This document shows, one piece after another, positions 44,489-53,279 of a DNA stretch of 64,000 nucleotides; within the stretch, counting starts at the first letter, position 1; the number at the start of each line of letters is the position of its first letter. The stretch is from the NCBI GenBank assembly GCA_027451905.1, contig DAIDHV010000007.1:86303-150302 (forward strand), written 5' to 3'. A program made the position numbers and the translations under genes. The notes beneath the pieces are model-generated. The model was not told the origin of the DNA, searched no databases, and saw only the letters and a program-made list of their open reading frames with translations. This DNA comes from Armatimonadota bacterium (GTDB lineage Bacteria; Armatimonadota; Fimbriimonadia; Fimbriimonadales; Fimbriimonadaceae).

Positions 44489-46594
44489 ATGATTGGCGCG
44501 CTATTTTTTTTACTTCAAACTCCAGCTACAGGCACAACAATTGATTATTCCACCACCGCAATTAGAGTCCCTGCGCTGCTAAAAGAAGTTGGAACCAAGT
44601 TTGGAGTTGATTTAGAGTGCACAACCCAACTTAATAAGGACATTGTTGCCGTTCGGCTAAAGAATTGCACTTTGGCTGATTTCAAAAAAGAGCTCGCGGA
44701 TGCTGAGTACGCCACCTGGCAGCAAGATGGAACCGCTCAATACTTGAACGTCGATTCGGACTTAGAATCCAAAGCCGTCGACCAGTTCTACCAGAATCGA
44801 GCCATAAAGCTGCAAAAGGTTTTAGAAAATCTCCTTAAAAAGCCTAGCCACCCAACATCAAACGGCAAACCCTCCAGCACTGCCGGTGGCGGGAACGCAG
44901 GCGCCATGAGCGCTGTGCAAAGTTATATCGGTGACTTCACTAACCGGGGCCTGGCTGAGGCTCTCTTAGCAGTTGGACCTTCTAACCTTGTGCATTTTGG
45001 AACCTACAAGAGGATTGTCTTTAGTAACCGCCCTACGGCAATGCAGTATCAGCTTCCTCTAGAAGCGGAGCAGATCATCAGCCAAAAAGTGCTTACCCAT
45101 CTTTCACCTAGCTTCGACTTTAACGATTTTGATCCTACCCAGCAAACAACGCCAAAGAAAATCAAAAGTGGACCCACAGTTAAGTACGACCTTATTGCAT
45201 CCATGAATTTTGGTGAACCCACTTATACCCTGAGGGGCTATGATGCAGAGGGTAACTCGACTGGCCAATCTTCTGTCGCCGGATATTTTGGCGGTCTTGA
45301 AGATGTTCAAACCACTAAAGATTTAGCCAAAAAAGGAACAGTAAGCCATCCCTTGACGCTTCCTGCTGATGCGCTACTGATTTCAAAGGTCTTGAATCCA
45401 ATTGTTGGCTCGATGCAAAATAAGGGCACGAAAGATTTGTCCGATGAGGAGCAGGCTAAAAAGATCCTTGCTAACCCGCTGACAAAAGATCCACTGACTT
45501 GGATCTCGGAAGCGGTGCTTGCGGCTGGTAAAGCCGAATCTAAAAATGTCATTGCCGTGCTGCCAGACAAAGCAAATGCTGCCTTGTACTCCCTAACTCA
45601 GAAGCTAATAACAGATCAAATCTTATTTGAGGCTCTCGAAACCCAGGGAGGGGTTAAAGTTCATTCAGATTCAAACTGGCTTGTGCTTCAGCCCGAGAAT
45701 CCGCCCAAGGCTCGTAGCCAACAACTCAGCAGGAAGTTCTTGCAAAACCTGGTTACCTATGTTTCGACCACGAAAAAGCCAGATATCGTGGCTCTCTCGC
45801 AGATCGCTTCTAAACTTGGAAGTGAATTTAACTTTCAGAGCCCTGTCTACTCTTATTTGATGCTTTTTCGGCCCGGATGGGCAACCAATATCATGATGCA
45901 ATCCTTTGACTTTCTTGCCTTGTACGGAGAATTAACCGGTGATGAAAGGTCTTCATTGGGTTCGGGACAAGCTTTGACATTAGGTACCTTGTCTGACCCT
46001 GCCCAAAAGAAAATAGCCCAAATTCTCTACAGTAAGTCCACTAAAATTTCAATGGAGACTAAGGTGAAGCCAAAAGACAGTTTGCTATCAACTTTGATGG
46101 AATTATCCGGTCAAATTGAATCGGGAACCAAATTTGCTGTCGGCGCTTCCTCAGAACCCACTGAAATTTGTCCTGCTGGCTTACCAACTTCAGGCACCTT
46201 GACTGGAAAACTAACTCAAAGCCTTGTCTATCACTTTGTAGCCGCCAAAAACGCCCCTAAAGACCTAACCAACGGAATCAACTCTTTTGGAGCAAGCCCC
46301 GACCAAGTTGCCGCCATTTTGGCTTTGCCGGAATCTCTAACCCAAGGTCAACTCAATATGCTTCAAGCTTTGGTACCTGGAAAAAGACAGTCCCTCAATA
46401 TCAGAATCTACATCTCAAAGGGGTTGTTCCTTTCTGGCACTATTCACAACGACATCTTTGATCATTCTGCCCAAGAAGTTTCTATGGATCAGTTTAAGAA
46501 GGATCACAAAGACCTGATTGCCAAGTTCCACGCTGAATTCAAAAAAATGGGAAATATGCTTATGGGTGGAGGGGCAGTCCCTAGTCAGCCTTAA
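44489..46594 (+). CDS. large probably exported protein of unknown family, tandem paralogue 1
   Basis: The protein has 701 residues. The N-terminus MIGALFFLLQTPATG is a very short hydrophobic stretch without Lys or Arg. Residues about 18-85 (RVPALLKEVGTKFGVDLECT, VAVRLKNCTLADFKKELADA) look like an STN/secretin-type N-terminal fold. A Gly/Ser-rich linker follows near 120-140. The rest has no recognised domain. It shares many short blocks with the next gene: DPLTWISEAVLAAGK, SRKFLQNLVTY, PTEICPAGLP and LNIRIYISKGLFLSGTIHND. No in-frame ATG, GTG or TTG lies between the ATG and the preceding stop. The function is unknown. A role at the cell envelope is inferred. Confidence 0.65.
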   Translation: MIGALFFLLQTPATGTTIDYSTTAIRVPALLKEVGTKFGVDLECTTQLNKDIVAVRLKNCTLADFKKELADAEYATWQQDGTAQYLNVDSDLESKAVDQFYQNRAIKLQKVLENLLKKPSHPTSNGKPSSTAGGGNAGAMSAVQSYIGDFTNRGLAEALLAVGPSNLVHFGTYKRIVFSNRPTAMQYQLPLEAEQIISQKVLTHLSPSFDFNDFDPTQQTTPKKIKSGPTVKYDLIASMNFGEPTYTLRGYDAEGNSTGQSSVAGYFGGLEDVQTTKDLAKKGTVSHPLTLPADALLISKVLNPIVGSMQNKGTKDLSDEEQAKKILANPLTKDPLTWISEAVLAAGKAESKNVIAVLPDKANAALYSLTQKLITDQILFEALETQGGVKVHSDSNWLVLQPENPPKARSQQLSRKFLQNLVTYVSTTKKPDIVALSQIASKLGSEFNFQSPVYSYLMLFRPGWATNIMMQSFDFLALYGELTGDERSSLGSGQALTLGTLSDPAQKKIAQILYSKSTKISMETKVKPKDSLLSTLMELSGQIESGTKFAVGASSEPTEICPAGLPTSGTLTGKLTQSLVYHFVAAKNAPKDLTNGINSFGASPDQVAAILALPESLTQGQLNMLQALVPGKRQSLNIRIYISKGLFLSGTIHNDIFDHSAQEVSMDQFKKDHKDLIAKFHAEFKKMGNMLMGGGAVPSQP

Positions 46595-46650
46595 GCCAAA
46601 TCATGGCTCTAGCAAGTTTGACCTAAAATAAAGTTCAAGAGACTCTAAAA

Positions 46651-48729
46651 ATGTTAGTTGCACTGTCTTTCTTGCTTCAGGGGCTCAAGCCCATGCCTAA
46701 TTTAAATATCTCCGAAGCTACCCAAACCCTGCCGACCATTTTGGCAACTGTCAACAAGCAGTGCGATGCCCATCTTGAATGCGATGCATTGTTTAACAAA
46801 GATGTCTTTGCGGTCTCCCTTCAAAACTTCTCTCTTGAAGAGTTCAAGCAACAGATCGCAAAAATTGAATGTGCAGATTGGGTTACTACAGGAGAGACTG
46901 AAACCCTGACTCTTAATCAGTCCTTATTAGATCAAGATGTTCAAAAAAGTGATCAAGCCTTAGCCAACGCCCTTCGGGCGAAATTGGAGGCTGACCTCGC
47001 GGCAAGGCAGCAAAAGAGCTCCCGGGACGCTCAATTTCATCCTGGTCACTCTTCCTCAGAGGCGCAAATTGAGGAAGAAAAGACGGATGCCCTTATGAGC
47101 GCAGTGATCCAATTTAAGGGATCAGATTGGGTTCATCTTGGTGAATTAAGGCGCACTGTCTATAGTAGCGACCCAAATTCGGTTCAAAGAGCATTTCCCG
47201 CTGAAGTGGCGAACATCATCAACAACGACATCCTCCCTTTGGAAGAAAAGAATGCTTCGCAAAACACGGGTCAGTTTTTGAAGTACGACCTCGCCATTGC
47301 CAACACTTATCATCCTAATGCCTATCATTTCAACTTGACATTTTATGCCACAAATGGCAGTACTCTCGACACAGTTTCGGCGGCAGAACTTCTAAATTTC
47401 AGCGATCAAGTCAATGGCGTTATTAAGCAACTTGGTGGCCCTCATGTTTTTAGATCCACCCCCGATCAACACGCAGTTGCTGAAGTAGGGACAATGGAAG
47501 GGGTCGCTCATAGGGTCGCGTTGGTTCACGGGCAGAAGACGTTGCCGGCTCCAGCTGCCGAGGTCGCAAATTTAGGCCGCAAACTGCTTACTGATCCGAT
47601 AAAATACGATCCCCTCACTTGGGCTTCAGAACTCATCATGAAGTCCGCAGAGTCTTCTGGCAAAACATTTATCGCCCTTTTGCCAGACTCGGTTTACAAA
47701 ATCGTTGACCTTGCTCTTAAACCCCGTATTAATTCCGAGAGCGTCATACAGACCGCGATCGCTCGATGCGATCTGCGCTTTGACATCACTGACAACTGTG
47801 TAACGGCTGCTCCCATTCACAGGCAAGCCATGAGGCGCGATCGAACTAGCCGAAAGTTTCTTTCTAGCTTGGTGAATTATGAGAAAAGCCATTCGCAACC
47901 AGACTTGAGTACAGTAGCCGATATTGCCGCTCATTTTCATGGCTTGAACCGACTACTCTGTCTGGGGTTTCAATACCTTCTGCCCTTTCACCAGGGTTGG
48001 ACATCACTTTTCTATGGCAACCAATTCCAGATGCTGAGCCTCTATGGCAGTTTGGACGATTCAAATAAAACACAGATCCAGTCCGGTCAATCCATCTCTC
48101 TAGACACCGTGCCACCCAGAGCCAAACAAAGAGTCAAAATCATGGACTTTTCACTAAAATCCATTTTTTGGGTCCATACCACAAAACCTCCAGTAGCCAA
48201 CAATGAAGTGAAGGCAGTTATGTTTGGTGTGGACTATCCAGGTTTCAATCTCGCCCAGGGCTTGCAGGCCGAACCGACCGAATTTTGCCCAGACGGTTTG
48301 AGCGGCAACACTGCCATTTCTGGAAAGATGTCGACGAAGGTCGCCTATATTCTGGCTAAGTCAGACAACTTGTCGGAAGCACAACTCATCAGGAAAGCCC
48401 TTTTTTCAGTTTCGCGTAAACATGCCATTGTACTGCTTAGCCAAATAACCAATCACTATCAACATTATCCGATCCGATCTGTGAAATGGCTCTATCCGGT
48501 GAATAGGACCTCATTGGAGATCAAAATTAAGCTGCCAAACCACGAATATATCTTTGGCACCGTCCACCAAAGCTATCCTATTGCCGATGCTAAACCTATT
48601 TCTGTCAAAGAATTTGAAGCCAACCATCAAGCTGAATTTGACTCAGATCGCAAGCAATGGTATCAAATGCTGCTACGAATAAAAGAAGAATCCACATATC
48701 AACACGGTAAGCCCACGACCCCTCCCTGA
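46651..48729 (+). CDS. large probably exported protein of unknown family, tandem paralogue 2
   Basis: The protein has 692 residues. The layout matches its upstream neighbour. It has a short hydrophobic start (MLVALSFLLQGLKP), then an STN-like domain at about 20-88 (LPTILATVNKQCDAHLECDA, AVSLQNFSLEEFKQQIAKIE). A Gln/Lys/Ser-rich spacer near 110-140 precedes a long C-terminal region. Shared blocks include YDPLTWASELIMKSAESSGK, SRKFLSSLVNYEKS, PTEFCPDGLS and LEIKIKLPNHEYIFGTVHQS. Divergence is high, so the duplication is old. It lies 56 bases after the first gene and has its own TAAAAT box about 20 bases before the start. No enzymatic motif is recognised. Confidence 0.65.
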   Translation: MLVALSFLLQGLKPMPNLNISEATQTLPTILATVNKQCDAHLECDALFNKDVFAVSLQNFSLEEFKQQIAKIECADWVTTGETETLTLNQSLLDQDVQKSDQALANALRAKLEADLAARQQKSSRDAQFHPGHSSSEAQIEEEKTDALMSAVIQFKGSDWVHLGELRRTVYSSDPNSVQRAFPAEVANIINNDILPLEEKNASQNTGQFLKYDLAIANTYHPNAYHFNLTFYATNGSTLDTVSAAELLNFSDQVNGVIKQLGGPHVFRSTPDQHAVAEVGTMEGVAHRVALVHGQKTLPAPAAEVANLGRKLLTDPIKYDPLTWASELIMKSAESSGKTFIALLPDSVYKIVDLALKPRINSESVIQTAIARCDLRFDITDNCVTAAPIHRQAMRRDRTSRKFLSSLVNYEKSHSQPDLSTVADIAAHFHGLNRLLCLGFQYLLPFHQGWTSLFYGNQFQMLSLYGSLDDSNKTQIQSGQSISLDTVPPRAKQRVKIMDFSLKSIFWVHTTKPPVANNEVKAVMFGVDYPGFNLAQGLQAEPTEFCPDGLSGNTAISGKMSTKVAYILAKSDNLSEAQLIRKALFSVSRKHAIVLLSQITNHYQHYPIRSVKWLYPVNRTSLEIKIKLPNHEYIFGTVHQSYPIADAKPISVKEFEANHQAEFDSDRKQWYQMLLRIKEESTYQHGKPTTPP

Positions 48730-48763
48730 ATGGTCAGCATGAACCCGGTTTGTCGACTGCAAA

Positions 48764-50437
48764 CTAGTTCAACGCGTGGCTCAACTTTGCAGTGAAATAC
48801 TCCTCCAAACAGAGGCATTGAGCCATCTCTGGATTGTGGAAAATCTCTAATGCCTTCACAAGGGCTTTTGCGGTATCAATGCTGGTCACGCAGGCGACTC
48901 CGGTTTCGATGCATGCTCTTCGAATTCTAGCCGCTTCGCTGTCACTGGTTTCTGTAGGCTTTGGAGTGTTGATCATGAGGCTTATTGATCCGCTCATGAT
49001 AAGATCTAAAATGTTTGGGTTGCCGTCTTGAATCTTCAGGACCTCTTGGCAATCCACCCCATTTTGCTTGAGATACCTAGCAGTTCCAACCGTGGACACG
49101 ATTTCCCTTCCAAGGCTCCGAATGATCCTGCCGATCTCCAGTGCATCCGGCTTGTCTAAATCTCTAACCGATAGGAGAACTTTTCCATCCCCCTTAAAAG
49201 TCACTCCACTTGCAATAAGCGCCTTATACAATGCCGCTTCGTAGGTTGAATCGAGTCCCAAGACCTCACCAGTTGATTTCATCTCAGGCCCCAAACTCGG
49301 TTCAACTTTAGCTAGCTTCTGAAAAGAAAAGACGGGGGCCTTGACTGCAAACAAGCTCACTTCATTTTGAGAAACATTACCCGTTGCACAACTGTCGATG
49401 TAACCTGATGAAATAGGCTCGAAGCTCTTTGAATCCTTTTTCCAGCCGCCAATTTTTAAGATCCACAACCCACTTGAGTAGCCCATGGATTGCAAACTTT
49501 GGCCCATCATTGCCCGTGAAGCAATTTCCACCATCGGAATACCGGTGACTTTGCTTAAATATGGCACTGTTCGGCTTGCCCGAGGATTCACCTCGATCAC
49601 ATAGGGAACTTGGTCTTTGACTACAAACTGAATGTTCATGAGTCCCTTGACCTTGAGCTCTCTTGCAATCTCGCTTGCTGCCTTCACCATTGCCGCCTGA
49701 ACGCTTGCCGATAAGGAGACAGGTGGGTAAACCGCCATGCTGTCACCAGAATGGATTCCTGCCCTTTCGACGTGCTCCATTATGCCGGGCACAAAAGTAT
49801 CGGTACCATCAGAAATCACGTCTAACTCGGCTTCAATACCGTCAATGTAGTGGTCAATCAAAACCGGTTGGCCAGGGTTGGCAGCCTCCGCCTCAGCATA
49901 AAAGCGATCTAGTTGATCGGGCGAATACACAATCTCCATCGCTCTACCCCCAAGGACAAAGCTCGGGCGAACAAGCACCGGATACTCCACCTCCGCGGCA
50001 ACCCGATGGGCTTCGTCGCGATGAGTCACAGCCGCACCGGTTGGGCGGCTTATGCCTAGCCTCTTCAGTAGCGCCTCAAATTGTCCGCGATCTTCGGCAG
50101 CCGCAATCGCTTCTGGGGACGTTCCCAAAACCGTCACTCCCTCTGCACTTAAAGCTTGAGCAAGGTTAATGGCAGTTTGACCTCCGAACTGACAGACAAC
50201 GCCAATTGGCTGCTCTCTTGCAATCACGTCCATCACGTCTTCCAAAGTCACAGGCTCAAAATAAAGGCCATTCCCCGTATCATAGTCCGTGCTTACGGTT
50301 TCGGGATTGTTGTTGATGATGATGGCTCGGTATCCCTGACTTTGAAGGGACCACACGCAGTGAACGCAAGAGTAATCAAACTCGATTCCTTGACCAATGC
50401 GAATGGGGCCTGACCCCAAGACAAGAACCGTTTTCAC
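48764..50437 (-). CDS. carB: carbamoyl-phosphate synthase large subunit, C-terminal half
   Basis: The protein has 557 residues, against about 1070 for a full CarB. It begins TVLVLGSGPIRIGQGIEFDY, which corresponds to the start of the second (carbamate-phosphorylating) half in E. coli CarB. It contains NPETVSTDYDTGNGLYFEP, YPVLVRPSFVLGGRAMEIVY and IEVNPRASRTVPYLSKVTG. The final 150 residues are the allosteric MGS-like domain (VLLSVRDLDKPDALEIGRII, GTARYLKQNGVDC). The GTG start has no N-terminal half upstream, and the next gene is divergent. A split carB is known in some bacteria and archaea. The partner half must lie elsewhere. Confidence 0.9.
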   Translation of the reverse strand: MKTVLVLGSGPIRIGQGIEFDYSCVHCVWSLQSQGYRAIIINNNPETVSTDYDTGNGLYFEPVTLEDVMDVIAREQPIGVVCQFGGQTAINLAQALSAEGVTVLGTSPEAIAAAEDRGQFEALLKRLGISRPTGAAVTHRDEAHRVAAEVEYPVLVRPSFVLGGRAMEIVYSPDQLDRFYAEAEAANPGQPVLIDHYIDGIEAELDVISDGTDTFVPGIMEHVERAGIHSGDSMAVYPPVSLSASVQAAMVKAASEIARELKVKGLMNIQFVVKDQVPYVIEVNPRASRTVPYLSKVTGIPMVEIASRAMMGQSLQSMGYSSGLWILKIGGWKKDSKSFEPISSGYIDSCATGNVSQNEVSLFAVKAPVFSFQKLAKVEPSLGPEMKSTGEVLGLDSTYEAALYKALIASGVTFKGDGKVLLSVRDLDKPDALEIGRIIRSLGREIVSTVGTARYLKQNGVDCQEVLKIQDGNPNILDLIMSGSISLMINTPKPTETSDSEAARIRRACIETGVACVTSIDTAKALVKALEIFHNPEMAQCLCLEEYFTAKLSHALN

Positions 50438-50577
50438 TCTAAACGTCTATTGTGACAGATTTTTCAGTTTGATTTATGAGGGAGCAAGATCCTGTAATTC
50501 CCTCTAGTTTTGCCGATTTTTACAAGTAAATGTACTAGGTTTTGGTGTAATTTGAGCAACAACGAACATTTGTGATT

Positions 50578-50583
50578 TATAAT
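50578..50583 (+). promoter_or_regulatory. -10 box of the PEP-CTERM gene
   Basis: TATAAT at 50578-50583 predicts a start near 50590. This lies after an in-frame ATG at 50588 and so favours the ATG at 50618. A GGAG at 50600-50603 lies within the predicted leader. No clear -35 box is seen at the expected distance. Confidence 0.45.
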
Positions 50584-50617
50584 TGATATGAGCCGATTGG
50601 AGCTGGTTCGTCCTTAC

Positions 50618-51340
50618 ATGAAAAAATCTATCTTTCTACTAGCCTTTGCAGTGGTTGCGGTTGCGGCCGTGTCTTCGTCTGCATTTGGGCAAAATATCGT
50701 TGTCAACGGTAGCTTTGAGTCCGAAACCAACCTATTAAATGCGAATCCGGGTGCAACTTATGGGGTTCTTGGAACTGATCCTGCACCGGATGGTTGGACC
50801 TTCACGGCGAGCGATTTGACAAACTTTTCGTACAGTGAAAGCAACGGAGACAGCTCGAGGCCAAGTGATCCAGTAACTGGCAATTCTGTAAACGCACAAG
50901 ACGGAAATTGGTATGTGTCCTTCGGCGCATATAATGTTAGTGGAGCCAGTGGACCAACATCTGAAGCTGATTACGATTCGCTGTCTCAGGTTCTCAGTAC
51001 GACAGTCGGTCAAACTTACAACCTCACGTACTATGTCTATGCGCTAGGTGGCAGTGGAAACACGTTCTCGGGAGACTACTTTAATGCAACCTGGGACGGA
51101 GTGGTTGTCAATGGAAGCCAGATCTCAGACAACCAAACTTCCTTTGGAGGCTGGGTAAAGTACTCCCTGAACGTTACTGGCACTGGCTCCGACACTCTTG
51201 CCCTTAATGGCTTCAACAACACTACATTTGTTAACGTGGATAACGTCAGCGTTGTGGCTCAATCGGTTCCAGAGCCAGCATCCTTTGCTGCTCTTGGCTT
51301 CGGATTGATCGGCTTAGTCGCAAGACGACGACGCAAGTAA
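50618..51340 (+). CDS. exported PEP-CTERM protein
   Basis: The protein has 240 residues. The signal peptide is MKKSIFLLAFAVVAVAAVSSS, cut near AFGQ. The mature part, from NIVVNGSFESETN, is Gly/Asn/Ser/Thr-rich and beta-sheet-like, with repeated short strands (TYNLTYYVYALGGSG, VVVNGSQISDNQTSF). The C-terminus is the sorting signal: Val-Pro-Glu-Pro, a hydrophobic run, then RRRRK. Such tags are processed by exosortase during export and the proteins commonly end up in the extracellular matrix. The exosortase gene is not in the window. A start at 50588 would add ten residues but precedes the predicted transcription start. Confidence 0.85.
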   Translation: MKKSIFLLAFAVVAVAAVSSSAFGQNIVVNGSFESETNLLNANPGATYGVLGTDPAPDGWTFTASDLTNFSYSESNGDSSRPSDPVTGNSVNAQDGNWYVSFGAYNVSGASGPTSEADYDSLSQVLSTTVGQTYNLTYYVYALGGSGNTFSGDYFNATWDGVVVNGSQISDNQTSFGGWVKYSLNVTGTGSDTLALNGFNNTTFVNVDNVSVVAQSVPEPASFAALGFGLIGLVARRRRK

Positions 51341-51361
51341 TCCTTAGTTAGCCACATTCTT

Positions 51362-51420
51362 AACCCTCCTTAGTCGGACTTTGAACAGCAAAGCTGAACT
51401 TAAGGAGGGTTTCTTATTTT
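51362..51420. terminator. bidirectional terminator between convergent genes
   Basis: AACCCTCCTTA (51362-51372) pairs perfectly with TAAGGAGGGTT (51401-51411) across a 28-base loop. On the plus strand it is followed by TTCTTATTTT. Read on the minus strand the exit is less T-rich. It separates the PEP-CTERM gene from the ankyrin gene, whose stop lies at 51414. Confidence 0.6.
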
Positions 51421-52982
51421 CCGCTTGCTTTCCAGGCGACGATGCAATCTTGCACAGTTTGGCTTCCGTCCGTATCGTTCGGTAATCTTGCGCCAGCCTC
51501 CAGCATAAGGTGAACTGTCTCCGGATAATGCCCGTTTGGTGCTTGCCAATAAAGTGAACCCCAGCACGCCCAGCCAATTGGATCAGCCTGATGGTTTCGC
51601 TCTATTGGACTGAGAGGAGCCCCTGCCTCAACGAGAACCTTAACCGCATGCCATTGACCAGCCAAGCATGCCCAATGAAGAGGGGACTCACCAAATGAGT
51701 TGAGTGCTCCTGGATCAAATCCAATATCTAAGAGCGCCTTTAAGCCTGCCGACTGACCCATTCTGGCCAAATCATGAAGAAGTGATCCTGCTGATCCAAG
51801 TGTGGTACCGGTAGATGGCTGGCGACCGTATTCCGAAAACTCGGCTAACACATCCGGATGCTTTGAAGCCAGTTCTTTGACCAAATCACCCTCTCCATCC
51901 GCTGCTGCCGCTAAAAGCTGGTCATAAACAGACAGTTCAGTGTGCGCCCCAAAGGATTCCAGCAAGTTTGCCGCCTCATGATCGCCATGACGACGCGCCA
52001 AAACATAAGGCAGTGAGCCATCTTGATCTCTTTGATTGGGATCTGCCCCGTTTTCCAGAAGCAGTTTTATGAACGATAAACTTCTGCCTCTCAGCAATGC
52101 CTGGCTTAGCGGAGTGCGTGGACGATTTGCATTTAAATCTGCGCCGTATTCAATAAAAACCTTGACTCCTTCTAAATCTTCAAAATCTAACTTGCGTAGC
52201 AGGCAATAATCTTTCGCGGCCTGGCTTGCTCCCGCCTGGAATAGCAAACGGAGGCATTGGTTGTGACCAGGGTGATCACAGGCATGATAGACGGCTTCTC
52301 CGCCATACGGCGGATCAGTCCCAAGCCCCTCATTGGGGTCTGCTCCCGCGTCAAGAAGCAGTTTGGTCATTCCCGCGTTGTTTGTCACTCCGGCAGCCCC
52401 ATAAAGGGCTGTTTCTTGAACATCCTCACCAGCCCAAGCCCCGATCCAATAACAATTTGGATCTGCACCAGATTGCAAAAGGAGTGCGGCACATTGCAGC
52501 AAATTGGCTTCAAACTTTGCATGATTAACCAAATGGCTAAATGTCACCCAGCATAAGAGTGGCATCCGTCTTTCACCCAGTTCTCGACTGAGCAACGAGG
52601 GATCGTCTAACAACATCTTCTCAATTGATTTCGAATCTCCTGCCAGCGCGGCGCAGATCGGAACTAGTTTTAATTGAGATTCATGGCGGTTCCAAAGTTC
52701 AGTAGCAAGGTCTAACTTCCCACCCAGACAGGCATCTACAAACTGATCGACTGGGTTCTCTTTGCCAGCCACAAAGTTTGCTAAATTCTTCCAGCTTGAA
52801 AACCCATACTCTCTGGATAAGATCAATTGAGCTTGGGAGAGTTTGAATTGTTGAACTTGGGGAAAGTAAGACGAAACCAGAACTAGAGCTTCAGGTTGAC
52901 CGTCTTCGAAGGACCGAAGCAGATCCTTGGCCTGTTTTTTGAGATGTTCCAAGCTAGGCTTGGCGGGAAGTTGTTTTGTCAT
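51414..52982 (-). CDS. ankyrin-repeat protein
   Basis: The protein has 522 residues. Residues 1-75 are a helical, non-repeat region (LEHLKKQAKDLLRSFEDGQP, FKLSQAQLILSREYGFSSWK). From about 160 onward six or more ankyrin units recur, with Gly-Ala-Asp-Pro-Asn or Gly-Ala-x-x-x signatures: LLLQSGADPNCYW, LLLDAGADPNEGLG, LLLENGADPNQRDQDGSLPY, FGESPLHWACLAGQWHAVKV and LVEAGAPLSPIE. It is soluble and lacks a signal peptide. Its role is in protein interaction, and the partner is unknown. It reads toward the terminator shared with the PEP-CTERM gene. Confidence 0.9.
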   Translation of the reverse strand: MTKQLPAKPSLEHLKKQAKDLLRSFEDGQPEALVLVSSYFPQVQQFKLSQAQLILSREYGFSSWKNLANFVAGKENPVDQFVDACLGGKLDLATELWNRHESQLKLVPICAALAGDSKSIEKMLLDDPSLLSRELGERRMPLLCWVTFSHLVNHAKFEANLLQCAALLLQSGADPNCYWIGAWAGEDVQETALYGAAGVTNNAGMTKLLLDAGADPNEGLGTDPPYGGEAVYHACDHPGHNQCLRLLFQAGASQAAKDYCLLRKLDFEDLEGVKVFIEYGADLNANRPRTPLSQALLRGRSLSFIKLLLENGADPNQRDQDGSLPYVLARRHGDHEAANLLESFGAHTELSVYDQLLAAAADGEGDLVKELASKHPDVLAEFSEYGRQPSTGTTLGSAGSLLHDLARMGQSAGLKALLDIGFDPGALNSFGESPLHWACLAGQWHAVKVLVEAGAPLSPIERNHQADPIGWACWGSLYWQAPNGHYPETVHLMLEAGARLPNDTDGSQTVQDCIVAWKASGK

Positions 52983-53158
52983 TAAGCACCATCATGCATT
53001 GGCCCGTAGTCCGCATTCAGGCTACACTAGGGCTCAACGTTCAGGTTCAAAATCAATGTGGGTTCTACCCCTTCCGCGGACTCGGTTGCTTCCCTATGAC
53101 GCCACTTGCAATCGTACCACTTAACCCGTCTGAATACCAACCAAATTTCCTTCGCCTT

Positions 53159-53205
53159 AAATCTTGATGAAAAATTGAGATTCGATGCAGTTTTAGTCTA
53201 ATAAT
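53159..53205 (+). promoter_or_regulatory. candidate KdpE operator and promoter upstream of kdpD
   Basis: Within the 297-base gap before kdpD, the ten bases AAATCTTGAT (53159-53168) begin a direct repeat, TTGATG (53164-53169) and TTGAGA (53175-53180), with starts 11 bases apart. The second copy may also serve as a -35 box, 18 bases before TAATAA (53199-53204). The same ten bases and 11-base repeat spacing occur at 56699-56720 before the barrel-kdpFABC genes. I see no gene in the remainder of the gap. Confidence 0.5.
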
Positions 53206-53279
53206 GACTCAGAGATGGCCAAAAAGTGCTGAAAAGCTCGATTCCACTCATAATTTCTCAACTCAAACTTCGGCACTGA

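Noticed and set aside
48730..48763. Terminator between the second paralogue and carB
   Set aside because: GTTTG and CAAAC could form a five-base stem but there is no T-run, so support is too weak.
52976..53167. Short open frame upstream of kdpD
   Set aside because: No family resemblance and it overlaps the likely operator region. It reads as chance.
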